In this document: in pieces, positions 26,952-36,028 of the stretch
How positions within the stretch are numbered: position 1 is the first letter of the stretch
Layout: each line of letters opens with the position of its first letter
Notes under the pieces: generated by a model
Database searches by the model: none
Told to the model about the DNA's origin: nothing
The model's input: only the letters and a program-made list of their open reading frames with translations
Position numbers and translations under genes: made by a program
NCBI GenBank assembly: GCA_947630135.1
Contig: CANRGH010000018.1
Span: forward strand, 1 to 46,572
Length of the DNA stretch: 46,572 nt
From: an uncultured Monoglobus sp.
GTDB lineage: Bacteria; Bacillota; Clostridia; Monoglobales; Monoglobaceae
Direction: 5' to 3'

Positions 26952-28721
26952 TCAGTCCGCCTCCCTTTCGGAAAGAATTTGGTTTATCTCGCTCTTGATC
27001 TCATCGCGGACTTTTTCATATTCGCCCGTGATATTGTTCTCGTTATAGTACTTAAAACGGCCAATCTGCTCGCGCACGGGCATCGCCACCAGCGCCTCAA
27101 CGTCGGCGCCGACATTGAGCGCCTCGGTGCAGTTCTTGTAATAGTCGATCATCAGCCGCATCATATAGTACTGCTTTTCAAGCGGCGAGAACGTGTCGAT
27201 CTCGTGGAAGGCGTTCTGGTGCAGGAAGTCCTCGCGGACGCTGCGCGCCGCCTCAAGCTTAATTCTGTCGGTGGGCGACAGCGCGTCCATGCCGACCATC
27301 TTAACGATCTCGTCAAGCTCCGACTCCTCCTGGAGCAGGTGCATGATCTCGTTCCTCAATTTCATCCAGTCGGGCTGCACGTTCTCGTTGAACCAGCTTT
27401 CCATCGTGTCAAGGTAAAGCGAGTAGCTCGTGAGCCAGTTGATCGCCGGGAAGTGTCTCTTATACGCCAAATTCGCGTCAAGGCCCCAGAACACCTTAAC
27501 TATTCTCAAGGTCGCCTGAGAAACCGGCTCTGATATGTCTCCGCCGGGAGGCGAAACGGCTCCGATAACCGAGAGCGCGCCTTCGCTGCCCTCGCTGCCA
27601 ATCGTTATCACGCGTCCCGCGCGCTCGTAGAACTGCGCGAGACGGCTGCCCAGATATGCGGGATAGCCTTCCTCGCCGGGCATTTCCTCAAGACGGCCCG
27701 ACATCTCGCGCAGGGCCTCGGCCCAGCGGGATGTGGAGTCGGCCATAAGCGCCACCGAATAGCCCATGTCGCGGAAATACTCCGCGATCGTTATTCCGGT
27801 ATATATCGAGGCCTCGCGCGCCGCAACCGGCATATCCGAGGTGTTGGCGATAAGCACCGTTCTTTCCATAAGCGACTTTCCTGTTTTCGGGTCAACAAGC
27901 TCGGGGAACTCGTTCAGAACGTCGGTCATCTCGTTGCCGCGCTCGCCGCAGCCGATATAAACGACTATGTCAGCGTCGGCCCACTTTGCGAGCTGATGCT
28001 GAACGACCGTCTTTCCGCTTCCGAACGGGCCGGGAACCGCCGCCACGCCGCCCTTGGCAATGGGGAACATGGTGTCGATAACTCTCTGTCCCGTAACCAG
28101 CGGCATCGCGGGCGGAAGCTTTTCCGCATACGGTCTGCCGCGGCGCACCGGCCACTTCTGCATAAGAGTGACCTCTTTGTCGCCGTCGGCGGTCTCTATC
28201 ACCGCGACGGTCTCGTCAACCTTAAAGCCGCCCGATTTTATCGACTTCACCGCGCCCTCAATTCCCGGGGGCACCATTATCTTCTGCGTAACGACCTCGG
28301 TCTCGCGCACGGTTCCGAGCACGTCGCCGCCCGTTACCTTGTCGCCGACCTTGGCCGACGCCTCAAAGTCCCATTTCTTGTCCCGCTTGAGGGAAGGAAC
28401 CTCAACGCCGCGGCGCAGATTGTTGCCCGCGATCTTCATTATATCATCAAGAGGTCTTTGTATTCCGTCAAAAATACTTCCGATAAGTCCGGGGCCGAGC
28501 TCAACGCTGAGCGGCATTCCGGTGGTCTCAACGGGAGTGCCGGGGCCGAGTCCCGAGGTCTCCTCGTAAACCTGGACCGAGGCTCTGTCGCCGTGCATCT
28601 CGATTATCTCACCGATCAGGTGCTGCTCGCCGACGCGGACAACGTCGTACATATTGCACTCGCGCATTCCCTCGGCGATAACCAGCGGGCCGGCGACCTT
28701 TTTAATTATTCCTTTCGCCAT
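26952..28721 (-). CDS. atpA: V-type ATP synthase subunit A (catalytic)
   Basis: About 589 residues. The Walker A motif [17 protein letters not shown] identifies the catalytic subunit; the long 'non-homologous' insert ([20 protein letters not shown]) and [19 protein letters not shown] are also present. ATG 28721 is chosen, giving [14 protein letters not shown]. It forms the A3B3 head with the next gene. This separates it from F-type beta subunits. Confidence 0.97.
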   Translation of the reverse strand: MAKGIIKKVAGPLVIAEGMRECNMYDVVRVGEQHLIGEIIEMHGDRASVQVYEETSGLGPGTPVETTGMPLSVELGPGLIGSIFDGIQRPLDDIMKIAGNNLRRGVEVPSLKRDKKWDFEASAKVGDKVTGGDVLGTVRETEVVTQKIMVPPGIEGAVKSIKSGGFKVDETVAVIETADGDKEVTLMQKWPVRRGRPYAEKLPPAMPLVTGQRVIDTMFPIAKGGVAAVPGPFGSGKTVVQHQLAKWADADIVVYIGCGERGNEMTDVLNEFPELVDPKTGKSLMERTVLIANTSDMPVAAREASIYTGITIAEYFRDMGYSVALMADSTSRWAEALREMSGRLEEMPGEEGYPAYLGSRLAQFYERAGRVITIGSEGSEGALSVIGAVSPPGGDISEPVSQATLRIVKVFWGLDANLAYKRHFPAINWLTSYSLYLDTMESWFNENVQPDWMKLRNEIMHLLQEESELDEIVKMVGMDALSPTDRIKLEAARSVREDFLHQNAFHEIDTFSPLEKQYYMMRLMIDYYKNCTEALNVGADVEALVAMPVREQIGRFKYYNENNITGEYEKVRDEIKSEINQILSEREAD

Positions 28722-28753
28722 ATTTATCACATCCTAAAAATCTTGATTTTTTA

Positions 28754-29074
28754 CTAATCGTTAAATATTATATCCGAGCCGACAGCTTTTTCAACCGATT
28801 TCTTAACGCCCGCAATTCCCATTCCGGTGTTTCCCGAAACGCCGGGAATTAAAATCACGGCCGGCAGCATGGCCTCGTTATATTTTTCGATCTCGTCGCT
28901 GATCATCGCGGCTGCCTTTTCGGTGATATAGATCACCGCGTATCTGCCGCTTGACGCGAGCTGTCTGAAGGTTTTCCTTGTCTCCTGGGGCTCGTCTGTA
29001 AAACGGGTCTCAAGTCCGAGCGCGCCGAACCCGGCCACGCTGTCCCTGTCGCCCATAACCGCAATGCTATACAT
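28754..29074 (-). CDS. atpF: V-type ATP synthase subunit F
   Basis: About 106 residues, Rossmann-like, starting MYSIAVMGDRDSVAGFGALG and ending in a short helix. The conserved YAVIYITEKAA and PAVILIPG are present. It binds the D stalk. ATG 29074 overlaps the end of subunit C by 8 nt, consistent with coupled translation; a longer frame adds residues atypical for the family. Confidence 0.92.
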   Translation of the reverse strand: MYSIAVMGDRDSVAGFGALGLETRFTDEPQETRKTFRQLASSGRYAVIYITEKAAAMISDEIEKYNEAMLPAVILIPGVSGNTGMGIAGVKKSVEKAVGSDIIFND

Positions 29075-30035
29075 ACAAATCACGAATCCTTTCTCTGATA
29101 AGCCCCATGTCAAGGTCATTCTTTTTGCCCGAGAGAGCTATGCGCACCGCCCTTGTCTCGTTCCGCTTCGCCAGAATATAGGCGAAGATCGGAGCGATCG
29201 TGAACGGATTTGCCTTCTGGCCGCGGATAAGCTCCATGATCCTGTTATCCGCCCATTTCTCAAACTCGGACATTGAGGTCGCTATCGCCTCCGCCGCCTC
29301 GCGGTAATCGGTGTGCTCCAGATATTTAAAGACCTCGTCGGCGTTCTTTGACGCCGCGTCCGCAAGGCTTGAGACGTCAAGCGTGCGGCACTCGGCCAGC
29401 GCGCGTTCCGCAAAGCCCTTTGTCTTTCCGGTGAGGGCCGCCCTGACCGCGATCTTTATGTCGCTGAGCGCCGTCAGAAGCTCGGCGTAATCGCGAATTA
29501 CCTTAACGCCGGAGGCTTCTCCCTCCTTCATGATCGTCTCAAGGCAGGCCTTGTCGACCGCGATGTCACATTCCTGCCCGTCGCCGGTCTTTAAGAATAT
29601 CTCGGCCGCCGACTCCGCGGCGCCTGCCAGAAACTCGGGCAGATCGCCGTAATTTTTAAGCTTCACCGCCTCGAGAATGACCTCGGGCTCCACGCTTCCT
29701 CCGTCCTCAAAGCAGCCCTCGGTATTTTCCGAGGTATACACCGCCTTGATTGCGGCCTTGAGGTTGTGGAAGTCGGTCTGCCGCAGCAGCGTCTCAAACG
29801 GCTCCTTATCGGGAATGAGCTCGGTTATCAGCGCCCACATCTTGTCGGTCTCGTCTTTGATCATCAGCTCGTAATCGGAATATTCCTCTCCGTTTCCGTA
29901 GCCCTTGCCGGCAAGATAGCGCATGGCCTCGCGGTAGTCGGCGCTTCCCAAAATCTGCTCGATATCCGAGGCGGAAAGCAGATCAAGCTCTCTGGCGTGA
30001 ATTCTCGACACCGCGTATGTGTATTGCTCAGCCAC
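29067..30035 (-). CDS. atpC: V-type ATP synthase subunit C (AhaC/NtpC type)
   Basis: 322 residues, all-helical; the funnel-like subunit linking the rotor stalk to the K ring. Recognised by YAVSRIHARELDLLSASDIEQIL in pieces, the late LIRGQKANPFTIAPIFAYILAK and the terminal RIRDLYV. A GTG start with GGGAGGTG upstream. It is between E and F, as in other bacterial V-ATPase operons. Confidence 0.93.
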   Translation of the reverse strand: MAEQYTYAVSRIHARELDLLSASDIEQILGSADYREAMRYLAGKGYGNGEEYSDYELMIKDETDKMWALITELIPDKEPFETLLRQTDFHNLKAAIKAVYTSENTEGCFEDGGSVEPEVILEAVKLKNYGDLPEFLAGAAESAAEIFLKTGDGQECDIAVDKACLETIMKEGEASGVKVIRDYAELLTALSDIKIAVRAALTGKTKGFAERALAECRTLDVSSLADAASKNADEVFKYLEHTDYREAAEAIATSMSEFEKWADNRIMELIRGQKANPFTIAPIFAYILAKRNETRAVRIALSGKKNDLDMGLIRERIRDLYV

Positions 30036-30050
30036 AAAATCACCTCCCGA

Positions 30051-30641
30051 TTATTTAAAAAGTATATTCTGCACCTTTTCCTTGATGCTGTCCATATTGG
30101 CGTCCGCCAACTCGGCCAGCGTGCAGTTTTCCTCTATGTCAATGTCGTCATACACCGCGATAAAGCCCGACTCAACGCGGCTTGAAGCCTCCGCCTCAAG
30201 CTTCGGGAACTCGGACTTAACAAACTCCTTAAAGTCGTCCGGCATATTTTTTATATCGTTTTCGGACATCAAAAGCCTGCCCGCTCCGTCTCCGAGGTAT
30301 CTGCGGGCCAGATCCTTCAAAAAGTCATAATAACCGTCGATCCCGCCGATAGACTTGACCGACTCGGATATGACTCCGTCCAGCAGTCTCTGCTTTTCGG
30401 CCAGCAGACTCTGGGTCAGGCTGTGCTCCATAGCGTTTTTGTCACGCTCCAAAGCGTCGCCGTAAGCCTTGTCCGCGGCGGCCTTTGCCTCGGCGGTTAT
30501 TTTGTCCGCCTCGGCCTTGGCCGCGGCCAAAATCTTGTCGGTCTCTTTCTTCGCCTTTGACTCCGTCTCGGCGATAACGGCCTTTGACTCTTTTTCTATC
30601 TGATCCAAAATGACGCTGAGTCCGCCAACTTGGTTTTGCAT
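30051..30641 (-). CDS. atpE: V-type ATP synthase subunit E
   Basis: 196 residues. The N-terminal half is a long charged coiled coil (AKKETDKILAAAKAEADKIT) and the C-terminal half a compact domain, as in the peripheral-stalk subunit E. It pairs with subunit G/H, the first gene of the operon. An SD GGAG precedes the ATG. A 183-bp gap with one palindrome separates it from subunit K. Confidence 0.88.
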   Translation of the reverse strand: MQNQVGGLSVILDQIEKESKAVIAETESKAKKETDKILAAAKAEADKITAEAKAAADKAYGDALERDKNAMEHSLTQSLLAEKQRLLDGVISESVKSIGGIDGYYDFLKDLARRYLGDGAGRLLMSENDIKNMPDDFKEFVKSEFPKLEAEASSRVESGFIAVYDDIDIEENCTLAELADANMDSIKEKVQNILFK

Positions 30642-30755
30642 AATATCAAACTCCTTTTTCCATCTCTGTTAAGGGCGCCGCGGGCGCATCTCCCCCTACG
30701 AAATCCGTTCATCCGCGCAATATCACCGTTTGCCGCGAAGTCCGTCGTACCGTAG

Positions 30756-30774
30756 GGGCGGATATTATCCGCCC
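30756..30774. repeat. GGGCGGATATTATCCGCCC palindrome between atpK and atpE
   Basis: Perfect copy, preceded by CGTAG, in the 183-bp gap 30642-30824, which also holds other GC-rich remnants and no gene. Confidence 0.9.
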
Positions 30775-30824
30775 GCCGCCCCGGCTTTTTCGATCGGCAA
30801 GATCAAACCGCCGGAGGGCGCCTC

Positions 30825-31313
<489 letters not shown>

Positions 31314-33350
31314 CTAATTTTCCTCCTTGAATTTATAATATTTTGTATTGGCGGTGAAGGGTGAAAACTTCCTGCCGCCGCCTTCATAAAATTTACCGAA
31401 GAATTCCACAAACTGAAGTCTGTTTGTGTGGACGTAAGCGCCCAAAAGGTTGATCGCCATATTGAGGGCATGGCCGATCACGAACACCAATATGAAGCAT
31501 ATCGCTCCGATCGGGCCGCCGCCGAACATGCTTCCCATCTGGTTAAACACCTGCGCGATAACTCCGGTCGCGAGACCCAGCGCGAGCAGTCTTGAATAAG
31601 ACAGAATGTCGCTTAAATAGCTCGTTACGCCGTACAACTCGTAAAGGCCTTTGGCGACGCGCTTCGCGGGGTTCCTTGACGATCTTCCCGCGAACAAAAT
31701 TATTCCCAGCGCGCCTATGCCCGCGCATATCGCCGCGGCGGTTCCCGCAGCCGGCGAAAGCTTGAACGAAAGCCCCGCCATATCCACGAACATCTGCATA
31801 GACAGCAGATACACAATTCCGCCGCCCACCAGCAAATACCAGAATATAACGTCATAAACCGCGCCTTTAACATCGCCGTCCTTGACCATTTGATAAAACT
31901 TTATTCCGAGGCCGGTGAACAGATGAATAATTCCCACAAGAAACGCGAATATAAGCATCCGCATCGGGTCCTTGATCGGCTCGAACCAGAGCGCCGGGAA
32001 GGCGACCTCATGGCCGAAGAACGTTCTTGAGATGACCGGTATCGCGTCTCCGAAAAATCCTCCGAACAGAATTCCCCAGATAAACGTTGAAATGCCGCAC
32101 CAGAAGAACATTTTAAGCGCCTTTCTTGTGCCGGGCGCCATATCGCGGAACCTGAGCACCAAAAACGCGCAGCCGACTATCATCAAAAGGCCGTAGCCCG
32201 CGTCGGACAGCATCATGCCGAACAGGAAATAGTAAAACAGCGACATGATAAACGTCGGGTCTATCTCAAATTTTCCGGGCATGCTGTATGTCTCAAGCAC
32301 CGACTCCACGGGCTCCGAAAACGGATTGTTGTGGAGCAGCACAGGCGGCTCATCCTCTTTGCCCGGCTCGCCGATCTCGACCGCCGCGTCATACTTTCGC
32401 GTCAGCTCATCCTCAAGGCGCGCGCAGTATTTTTCGGGCACATAGCCGTAGATCACGAAGAATTTTTCCCTCTGATTGGTGTCGCCCAGCGTCTCGTATT
32501 TCTCAATTCTCATGTTGTAATAGTCAACCATGAACTTGAGAAGATCCCTGTGCTTTGTCTGCGTCTCGATACGCTTTGAGTTCTTTTCGATAAGGGCGCG
32601 GTCGTCCTTGATCTGTTTTTTGAGCTTCTCCGCTTCCTCAAGCGGCGGCCTGCCCGTCACATACGCGGGCCTCGCAAAGCCCATGTTTCTGAGGCATGTC
32701 TCGATCTCGCCGCTCTTTTCCCTGCGGCAGAATACGCACGCGTTTGTGAAGCTCGTCTCGGCGCGCAGCACGTTCACATCAACAGCGTAAAGCGGATCGT
32801 CCGCCTTGCCCTCGCCCGCGAGAGCCTCGTTAATTCCGCTCAAAATATCGGCGACCGTCTTTTCCTCGGGAAAAGTCCCGATAAGCGCGCGGGTCTTTTT
32901 GGTGCCCTTGAAATCCATGGGTATGTCAAGACCCGACCACGGCTCAAGCGACGTTATCGCGCTCTCGCACTTTGCTATGTCGGCCTCGAGCTCATAGTTG
33001 TTTTTTGACAGCTCATTGATCTCTCTGGCTATGTCAAGCGCCCTGCCCGCGTTGTCTACCGTGTTGTAATACTGGCTGACGCTCAGCATTTTCTTTCCGC
33101 CGAGCATCGACAGCAGCGGCTTTTTCTCCGGAGCGTACCGCTCCAGCACGTCAACCGCGCCGTTTATGGTCTCCGCCGCTTTGGCGAATGTGGCCGCTGA
33201 TTTCGCGGTGTCGGTCTTGCTGAAGCCGAGCTCGCTCAGGTCTTTGCTTATCGGCTCAAGCACACCGAACCTTTGCAGCGCCTCCAGAATGGCTTTTCTG
33301 TGGCTTTTTAGTCCGTATATGCGGACCTGCTTCATAGGAAGCTTTGCCAT
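31314..33350 (-). CDS. atpI: V-type ATP synthase subunit I (a-subunit)
   Basis: 678 residues. The N-terminal half is cytoplasmic with coiled coils (about residues 1-350), and the C-terminal half has about seven or eight membrane segments, including the conserved MMLSDAGYGLLM and SYSRLLALGLATGVIAQVFNQM with its essential Arg. It forms the stationary ion half-channels next to the K ring. It directly follows subunit G/H. Confidence 0.95.
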   Translation of the reverse strand: MAKLPMKQVRIYGLKSHRKAILEALQRFGVLEPISKDLSELGFSKTDTAKSAATFAKAAETINGAVDVLERYAPEKKPLLSMLGGKKMLSVSQYYNTVDNAGRALDIAREINELSKNNYELEADIAKCESAITSLEPWSGLDIPMDFKGTKKTRALIGTFPEEKTVADILSGINEALAGEGKADDPLYAVDVNVLRAETSFTNACVFCRREKSGEIETCLRNMGFARPAYVTGRPPLEEAEKLKKQIKDDRALIEKNSKRIETQTKHRDLLKFMVDYYNMRIEKYETLGDTNQREKFFVIYGYVPEKYCARLEDELTRKYDAAVEIGEPGKEDEPPVLLHNNPFSEPVESVLETYSMPGKFEIDPTFIMSLFYYFLFGMMLSDAGYGLLMIVGCAFLVLRFRDMAPGTRKALKMFFWCGISTFIWGILFGGFFGDAIPVISRTFFGHEVAFPALWFEPIKDPMRMLIFAFLVGIIHLFTGLGIKFYQMVKDGDVKGAVYDVIFWYLLVGGGIVYLLSMQMFVDMAGLSFKLSPAAGTAAAICAGIGALGIILFAGRSSRNPAKRVAKGLYELYGVTSYLSDILSYSRLLALGLATGVIAQVFNQMGSMFGGGPIGAICFILVFVIGHALNMAINLLGAYVHTNRLQFVEFFGKFYEGGGRKFSPFTANTKYYKFKEEN

Positions 33351-33361
33351 ATACTCACCCC

Positions 33362-33670
33362 CTAAATCAGTTCATCCATTATTATCTTGATTACCTTGTC
33401 TTTCGCGCCTTTGACCTCGCCGCCGAGCTTATCGGCCTGCTTTTTAAGACGCGCGTCATACTCGCTTTTAAGCTTTCCCGCGGCCCCGTCGGCCCGCACC
33501 TTGGCGTCCTTCAGCATCTGCGCGGCGTCTTCCTTCGCCTTTTCGACAATGCGCTCCGCCTCTTCCTTCGCGGCGGCCACGGAAGCCTCGGCAGCGGCCT
33601 TGGCCTTGTTTTCGGCCTCATAAGCCGCGTCCTCGGCGCCCACAAGTTTTTTAACCGTGTCCATAGGCAT
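33362..33670 (-). CDS. atpH: V-type ATP synthase subunit G/H (peripheral stalk)
   Basis: About 102 residues, an Ala/Glu/Lys-rich single coiled coil (AYEAENKAKAAAEASVAAAK and on), as in V-ATPase G/H subunits that pair with E. It is the first gene of the operon behind the promoter at 33709-33737. The start is uncertain: ATG 33670 is 12 nt from GGAGG, and ATG 33664 is another option. Confidence 0.8.
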   Translation of the reverse strand: MPMDTVKKLVGAEDAAYEAENKAKAAAEASVAAAKEEAERIVEKAKEDAAQMLKDAKVRADGAAGKLKSEYDARLKKQADKLGGEVKGAKDKVIKIIMDELI

Positions 33671-33708
33671 AAAAATCACCATCCTCCGATTATTTTCCTT
33701 AATTAATT

Positions 33709-33737
33709 ATTATACCCGTTTTCTGCTCGCTTGTAAA
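33709..33737 (-). promoter_or_regulatory. promoter of the V-ATPase operon
   Basis: On the minus strand TTTACA (plus 33732-33737), 17-bp spacer, TATAAT (plus 33709-33714). Confidence 0.8.
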
Positions 33738-33805
33738 GCGTTTTTTATGATTTTTAAACTATTTTTAACATTGTTTTCCGACAGCCCGATTTTAATATAT
33801 ATTGT

Positions 33806-33833
33806 AATATTTAAGAAATATACATCATATGCT
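33806..33833 (+). promoter_or_regulatory. candidate sigma-E promoter of spoIIID
   Basis: AATATT (33806-33811), 14 bp, CATATGCT (33826-33833): similar to sigma-E elements (about ATATT, 13-14 bp, CATACANT). spoIIID is a sigma-E target in Bacillus, which supports the reading, but the region is AT-rich and chance matches are easy. Confidence 0.4.
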
Positions 33834-33863
33834 TTATCAACAATGTTTTGGGAGGCGAACAAC

Positions 33864-34130
33864 TTGAAAACCTACATAGAGGAACGGACCGTCGCGCTCG
33901 GCGAGTACATAGCCGACAGCAAGTGCACGGTTCGCGAAGCGGCGAAAAAATTCGGAATATCAAAGTCCACCGTCCACAAAGACGTCACTCAGCGCCTGAA
34001 AAGGATAAACCCTGCGCTGGCCGCCGAGGTGGGCTCTGTTCTGCTTGAAAATAAAAACGAAAGACACATACGCGGCGGCAACGCCACCAAGGAAAAATAT
34101 AAAACGATCAAAATAAACAAAACCGCATAG
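33864..34130 (+). CDS. spoIIID: sporulation transcriptional regulator SpoIIID
   Basis: 88 residues, close to the 93 of Bacillus SpoIIID. It begins LKTYIEERTVALGEYI and has the HTH TVREAAKKFGISKSTVHKD; the C-terminal basic block RHIRGGNATKEKYK is the second DNA-binding element. It is a mother-cell regulator that switches sigma-E gene expression towards the sigma-K stage. TTG 33864 is the start, with GGAGG 9 nt upstream. It is divergent from the V-ATPase operon and followed by a terminator. Confidence 0.95.
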   Translation: MKTYIEERTVALGEYIADSKCTVREAAKKFGISKSTVHKDVTQRLKRINPALAAEVGSVLLENKNERHIRGGNATKEKYKTIKINKTA

Positions 34131-34138
34131 CACTCGAA

Positions 34139-34175
34139 AAAGAGCTATGAAGCGATGCTTCATAACTCTTTTTTG
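34139..34175 (+). terminator. terminator after spoIIID
   Basis: AAGAG-c-TATGAAGC, loop GAT, GCTTCATA-a-CTCTT, then TTTT: a long stem with one mismatch and a T-tract. Confidence 0.85.
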
Positions 34176-34224
34176 AGCATGCGGAAAAACTTCGTTTTTT
34201 GAATGATCCCTACGGCCGAGACAG

Positions 34225-34800
34225 CTATTGCAAATGCGAAACAGCGTAGTCAGCCTCGGACTGCGTAAACTTTTCGCCGTATTCCGAGGTAAGCTGATCT
34301 CTTATAGCCTCCGGCGACATATTCATCATTTTCTGATAAGTCTTGGCTTTCTCAAGCGCGTTCGCGTTATAGTCAGCCTGTAAATTATCCACTGCATATT
34401 GAGCCGCATCAACGGAAAACTTATCTCCGTATTCCGATATTAGCTGATCATATATTCCCTGTTTGGACATATGCATCATATCACTGTAAGTTTTTGCTCT
34501 ATTCAGCGCGGATCTATATTCCGTCGGAATATCATCCGCGGCTTTAGCTGTCGGCTGTCCGCTGTTTGACGTTTGGGCGTCTTGCGCGGCCGATTGATTT
34601 GGCACGGAACTTATCGGCGGCTCCGTATCTCCGCCCGTCGAGGCGGCTCCTATCGCTATGATCACCGCGAGAACGCCTATTGCGATAAGTATCGGCACAA
34701 GGCATCCTATACCCTGTTTTTTGCGGCACACGGGACATATTTTTGCTTTTGCGTCGATTTCGGCCTGACAATGTTTACATTTTTTTGTTGCTTCATTCAT
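34225..34800 (-). CDS. zinc-ribbon membrane protein with two Ltp-type repeats
   Basis: 191 residues. An N-terminal zinc ribbon (CKHCQAE, CPVCRKK) is followed by a hydrophobic span (about residues 30-52), a Ser/Gln-rich linker and two 45-residue repeats: YRSALNRAKTYSDMMHMSKQ with GDKFSVDAAQYAVDNL, and ALEKAKTYQKMMNMSPEA with GEKFTQSEADYAVSHL. The repeats match the Ltp 'host cell surface-exposed lipoprotein' domain, first known from phage TP-J34, where Ltp blocks superinfecting DNA. The zinc ribbon would be cytoplasmic and the repeats outside. A role in phage exclusion is only inference. Confidence 0.78.
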   Translation of the reverse strand: MNEATKKCKHCQAEIDAKAKICPVCRKKQGIGCLVPILIAIGVLAVIIAIGAASTGGDTEPPISSVPNQSAAQDAQTSNSGQPTAKAADDIPTEYRSALNRAKTYSDMMHMSKQGIYDQLISEYGDKFSVDAAQYAVDNLQADYNANALEKAKTYQKMMNMSPEAIRDQLTSEYGEKFTQSEADYAVSHLQ

Positions 34801-34828
34801 AAACTATCACTCCCGTTATTTTAAATAA

Positions 34829-34870
34829 AAAAACACTGTATGTATTTTTAAAATATTATACAGTGTTTTT
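34829..34870 (-). terminator. terminator of the kinase gene
   Basis: AAACACTGTAT (34831-34841) pairs with ATACAGTGTTT (34858-34868); on the minus strand the hairpin ends in TTTTTTTATTT. Confidence 0.8.
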
Positions 34871-34881
34871 GCCAATACTTG

Positions 34882-35961
34882 TTATACCCGCAGTATAAAT
34901 TTTATTATTTCCGTGCTTATTCCGTTCAGCGTTATTCCGGCGATCGTCGCTATCGCCGCGAGCAAAGTCCACTCCTTAAATCCCATGCGCACGAATTTAA
35001 AAAGCTTTGCCCAGCTTTTGTAAAACGCCATGATCACAAACGGAACGATAAACAAAGTCACGGTTGACGCGATCTCTGTCAATACAACGTAAAGCCCGGG
35101 CCCGGACGCTATCTTTTCAAACGAGGTCCATATGCCCACCGCGAAAAACAGATAATACGACATGCATATAACCGCGTGAATCGCGTTTCCGCTTCTGAAG
35201 CCCACGATGTATTTGCTTATCCGCTTTCTACGCTTTAACGCCGCGTGATCCGCTCCGTAAATATCAGCCATCAGAGCGCCGACATCCTGATACCTGTCAT
35301 CCATTTTGATGCTCAGGCATTTTTTTATTATTCTTCCCGCCTCGCCTCCCGCGAGCTTTTCGTCAGGCATGGCTCCGGTCAACATATAATTCATAAGCAC
35401 GCCCAGTGAGTATATATCACTTCTGGCGTCCGTCTGCCTGAACCCGAACTGCTCGGGCGGCGCGTAACCCGCCGTGCCGAGGATCTCGGTATCCGCGCCG
35501 CGCCCAAGCCTGACGCTGCGGGATATTCCAAAATCGATCAGCTTTAGCCGATTGTTCTCATCGATCATAACATTCGCGGACGATATGTCGCGGTGGATTA
35601 TATTGCAGTCATGCATTTCCTTAAGGAGCTCAAGCAGAGGCATAAGCATGATTTTCATGTCCTCCCACTTCACTGTCCCGCCGAGCTTTACAAGGCGTTC
35701 TATCGTCATTCCGTTTATAAATTCCTCTATGATCACCGCGTTGTTTTCAAATCTGTGAACGCAAAACACAACCGCTTTGGACTCAGACTCGATCGCTGAA
35801 AGTCTTTCATAAACATCAAGCTGCTCAAGCGGAACAGTCTTTTTGACATAAAACCGCCCGGTTCGCTCGTCCCTGACAAGCGCGGTCGTCTCGCTGAGTT
35901 TTTCCACCTCATAACAGCCCGCAAAAAGATTATTGTCAAGTTTTTGATAAGTAACCGACAT
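34882..35961 (-). CDS. membrane-anchored Ser/Thr protein kinase
   Basis: 359 residues. A eukaryotic-like kinase domain covers about 1-260: a candidate ATP lysine at K40/K41, the catalytic loop HRDISSAN (123-130), DFG (143-145) and APPEQ at the activation-loop end (167-171). The glycine-rich loop is degenerate (no GxGxxG). Two or three hydrophobic segments follow at about 285-355, so the domain faces the cytoplasm; there is no PASTA region, so it is not PrkC. ATG 35961 has GAGG 9 nt upstream. It is divergent from an HTH gene with overlapping promoters. Confidence 0.88.
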   Translation of the reverse strand: MSVTYQKLDNNLFAGCYEVEKLSETTALVRDERTGRFYVKKTVPLEQLDVYERLSAIESESKAVVFCVHRFENNAVIIEEFINGMTIERLVKLGGTVKWEDMKIMLMPLLELLKEMHDCNIIHRDISSANVMIDENNRLKLIDFGISRSVRLGRGADTEILGTAGYAPPEQFGFRQTDARSDIYSLGVLMNYMLTGAMPDEKLAGGEAGRIIKKCLSIKMDDRYQDVGALMADIYGADHAALKRRKRISKYIVGFRSGNAIHAVICMSYYLFFAVGIWTSFEKIASGPGLYVVLTEIASTVTLFIVPFVIMAFYKSWAKLFKFVRMGFKEWTLLAAIATIAGITLNGISTEIIKFILRV

Positions 35962-35974
35962 ATTGATGCACCTC

Positions 35975-36003
35975 TTGACATAATATAACACAAAATGTAT
36001 AAT
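35975..36003 (+). promoter_or_regulatory. perfect consensus promoter of the HTH gene
   Basis: TTGACA (35975-35980), 17 bp, TATAAT (35998-36003). The -35 is only about 14 bp from the kinase start codon on the other strand. Confidence 0.85.
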
Positions 36004-36011
36004 AAAGTCAA
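35982..36011 (-). promoter_or_regulatory. kinase promoter overlapping the HTH promoter
   Basis: On the minus strand TTGACT (plus 36006-36011), 18 bp, TATATT (plus 35982-35987). It lies face to face with, and inside, the opposing promoter, so the two cannot be occupied at once. Confidence 0.6.
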
Positions 36012-36028
36012 ATTCGGGAGGGATCGTT

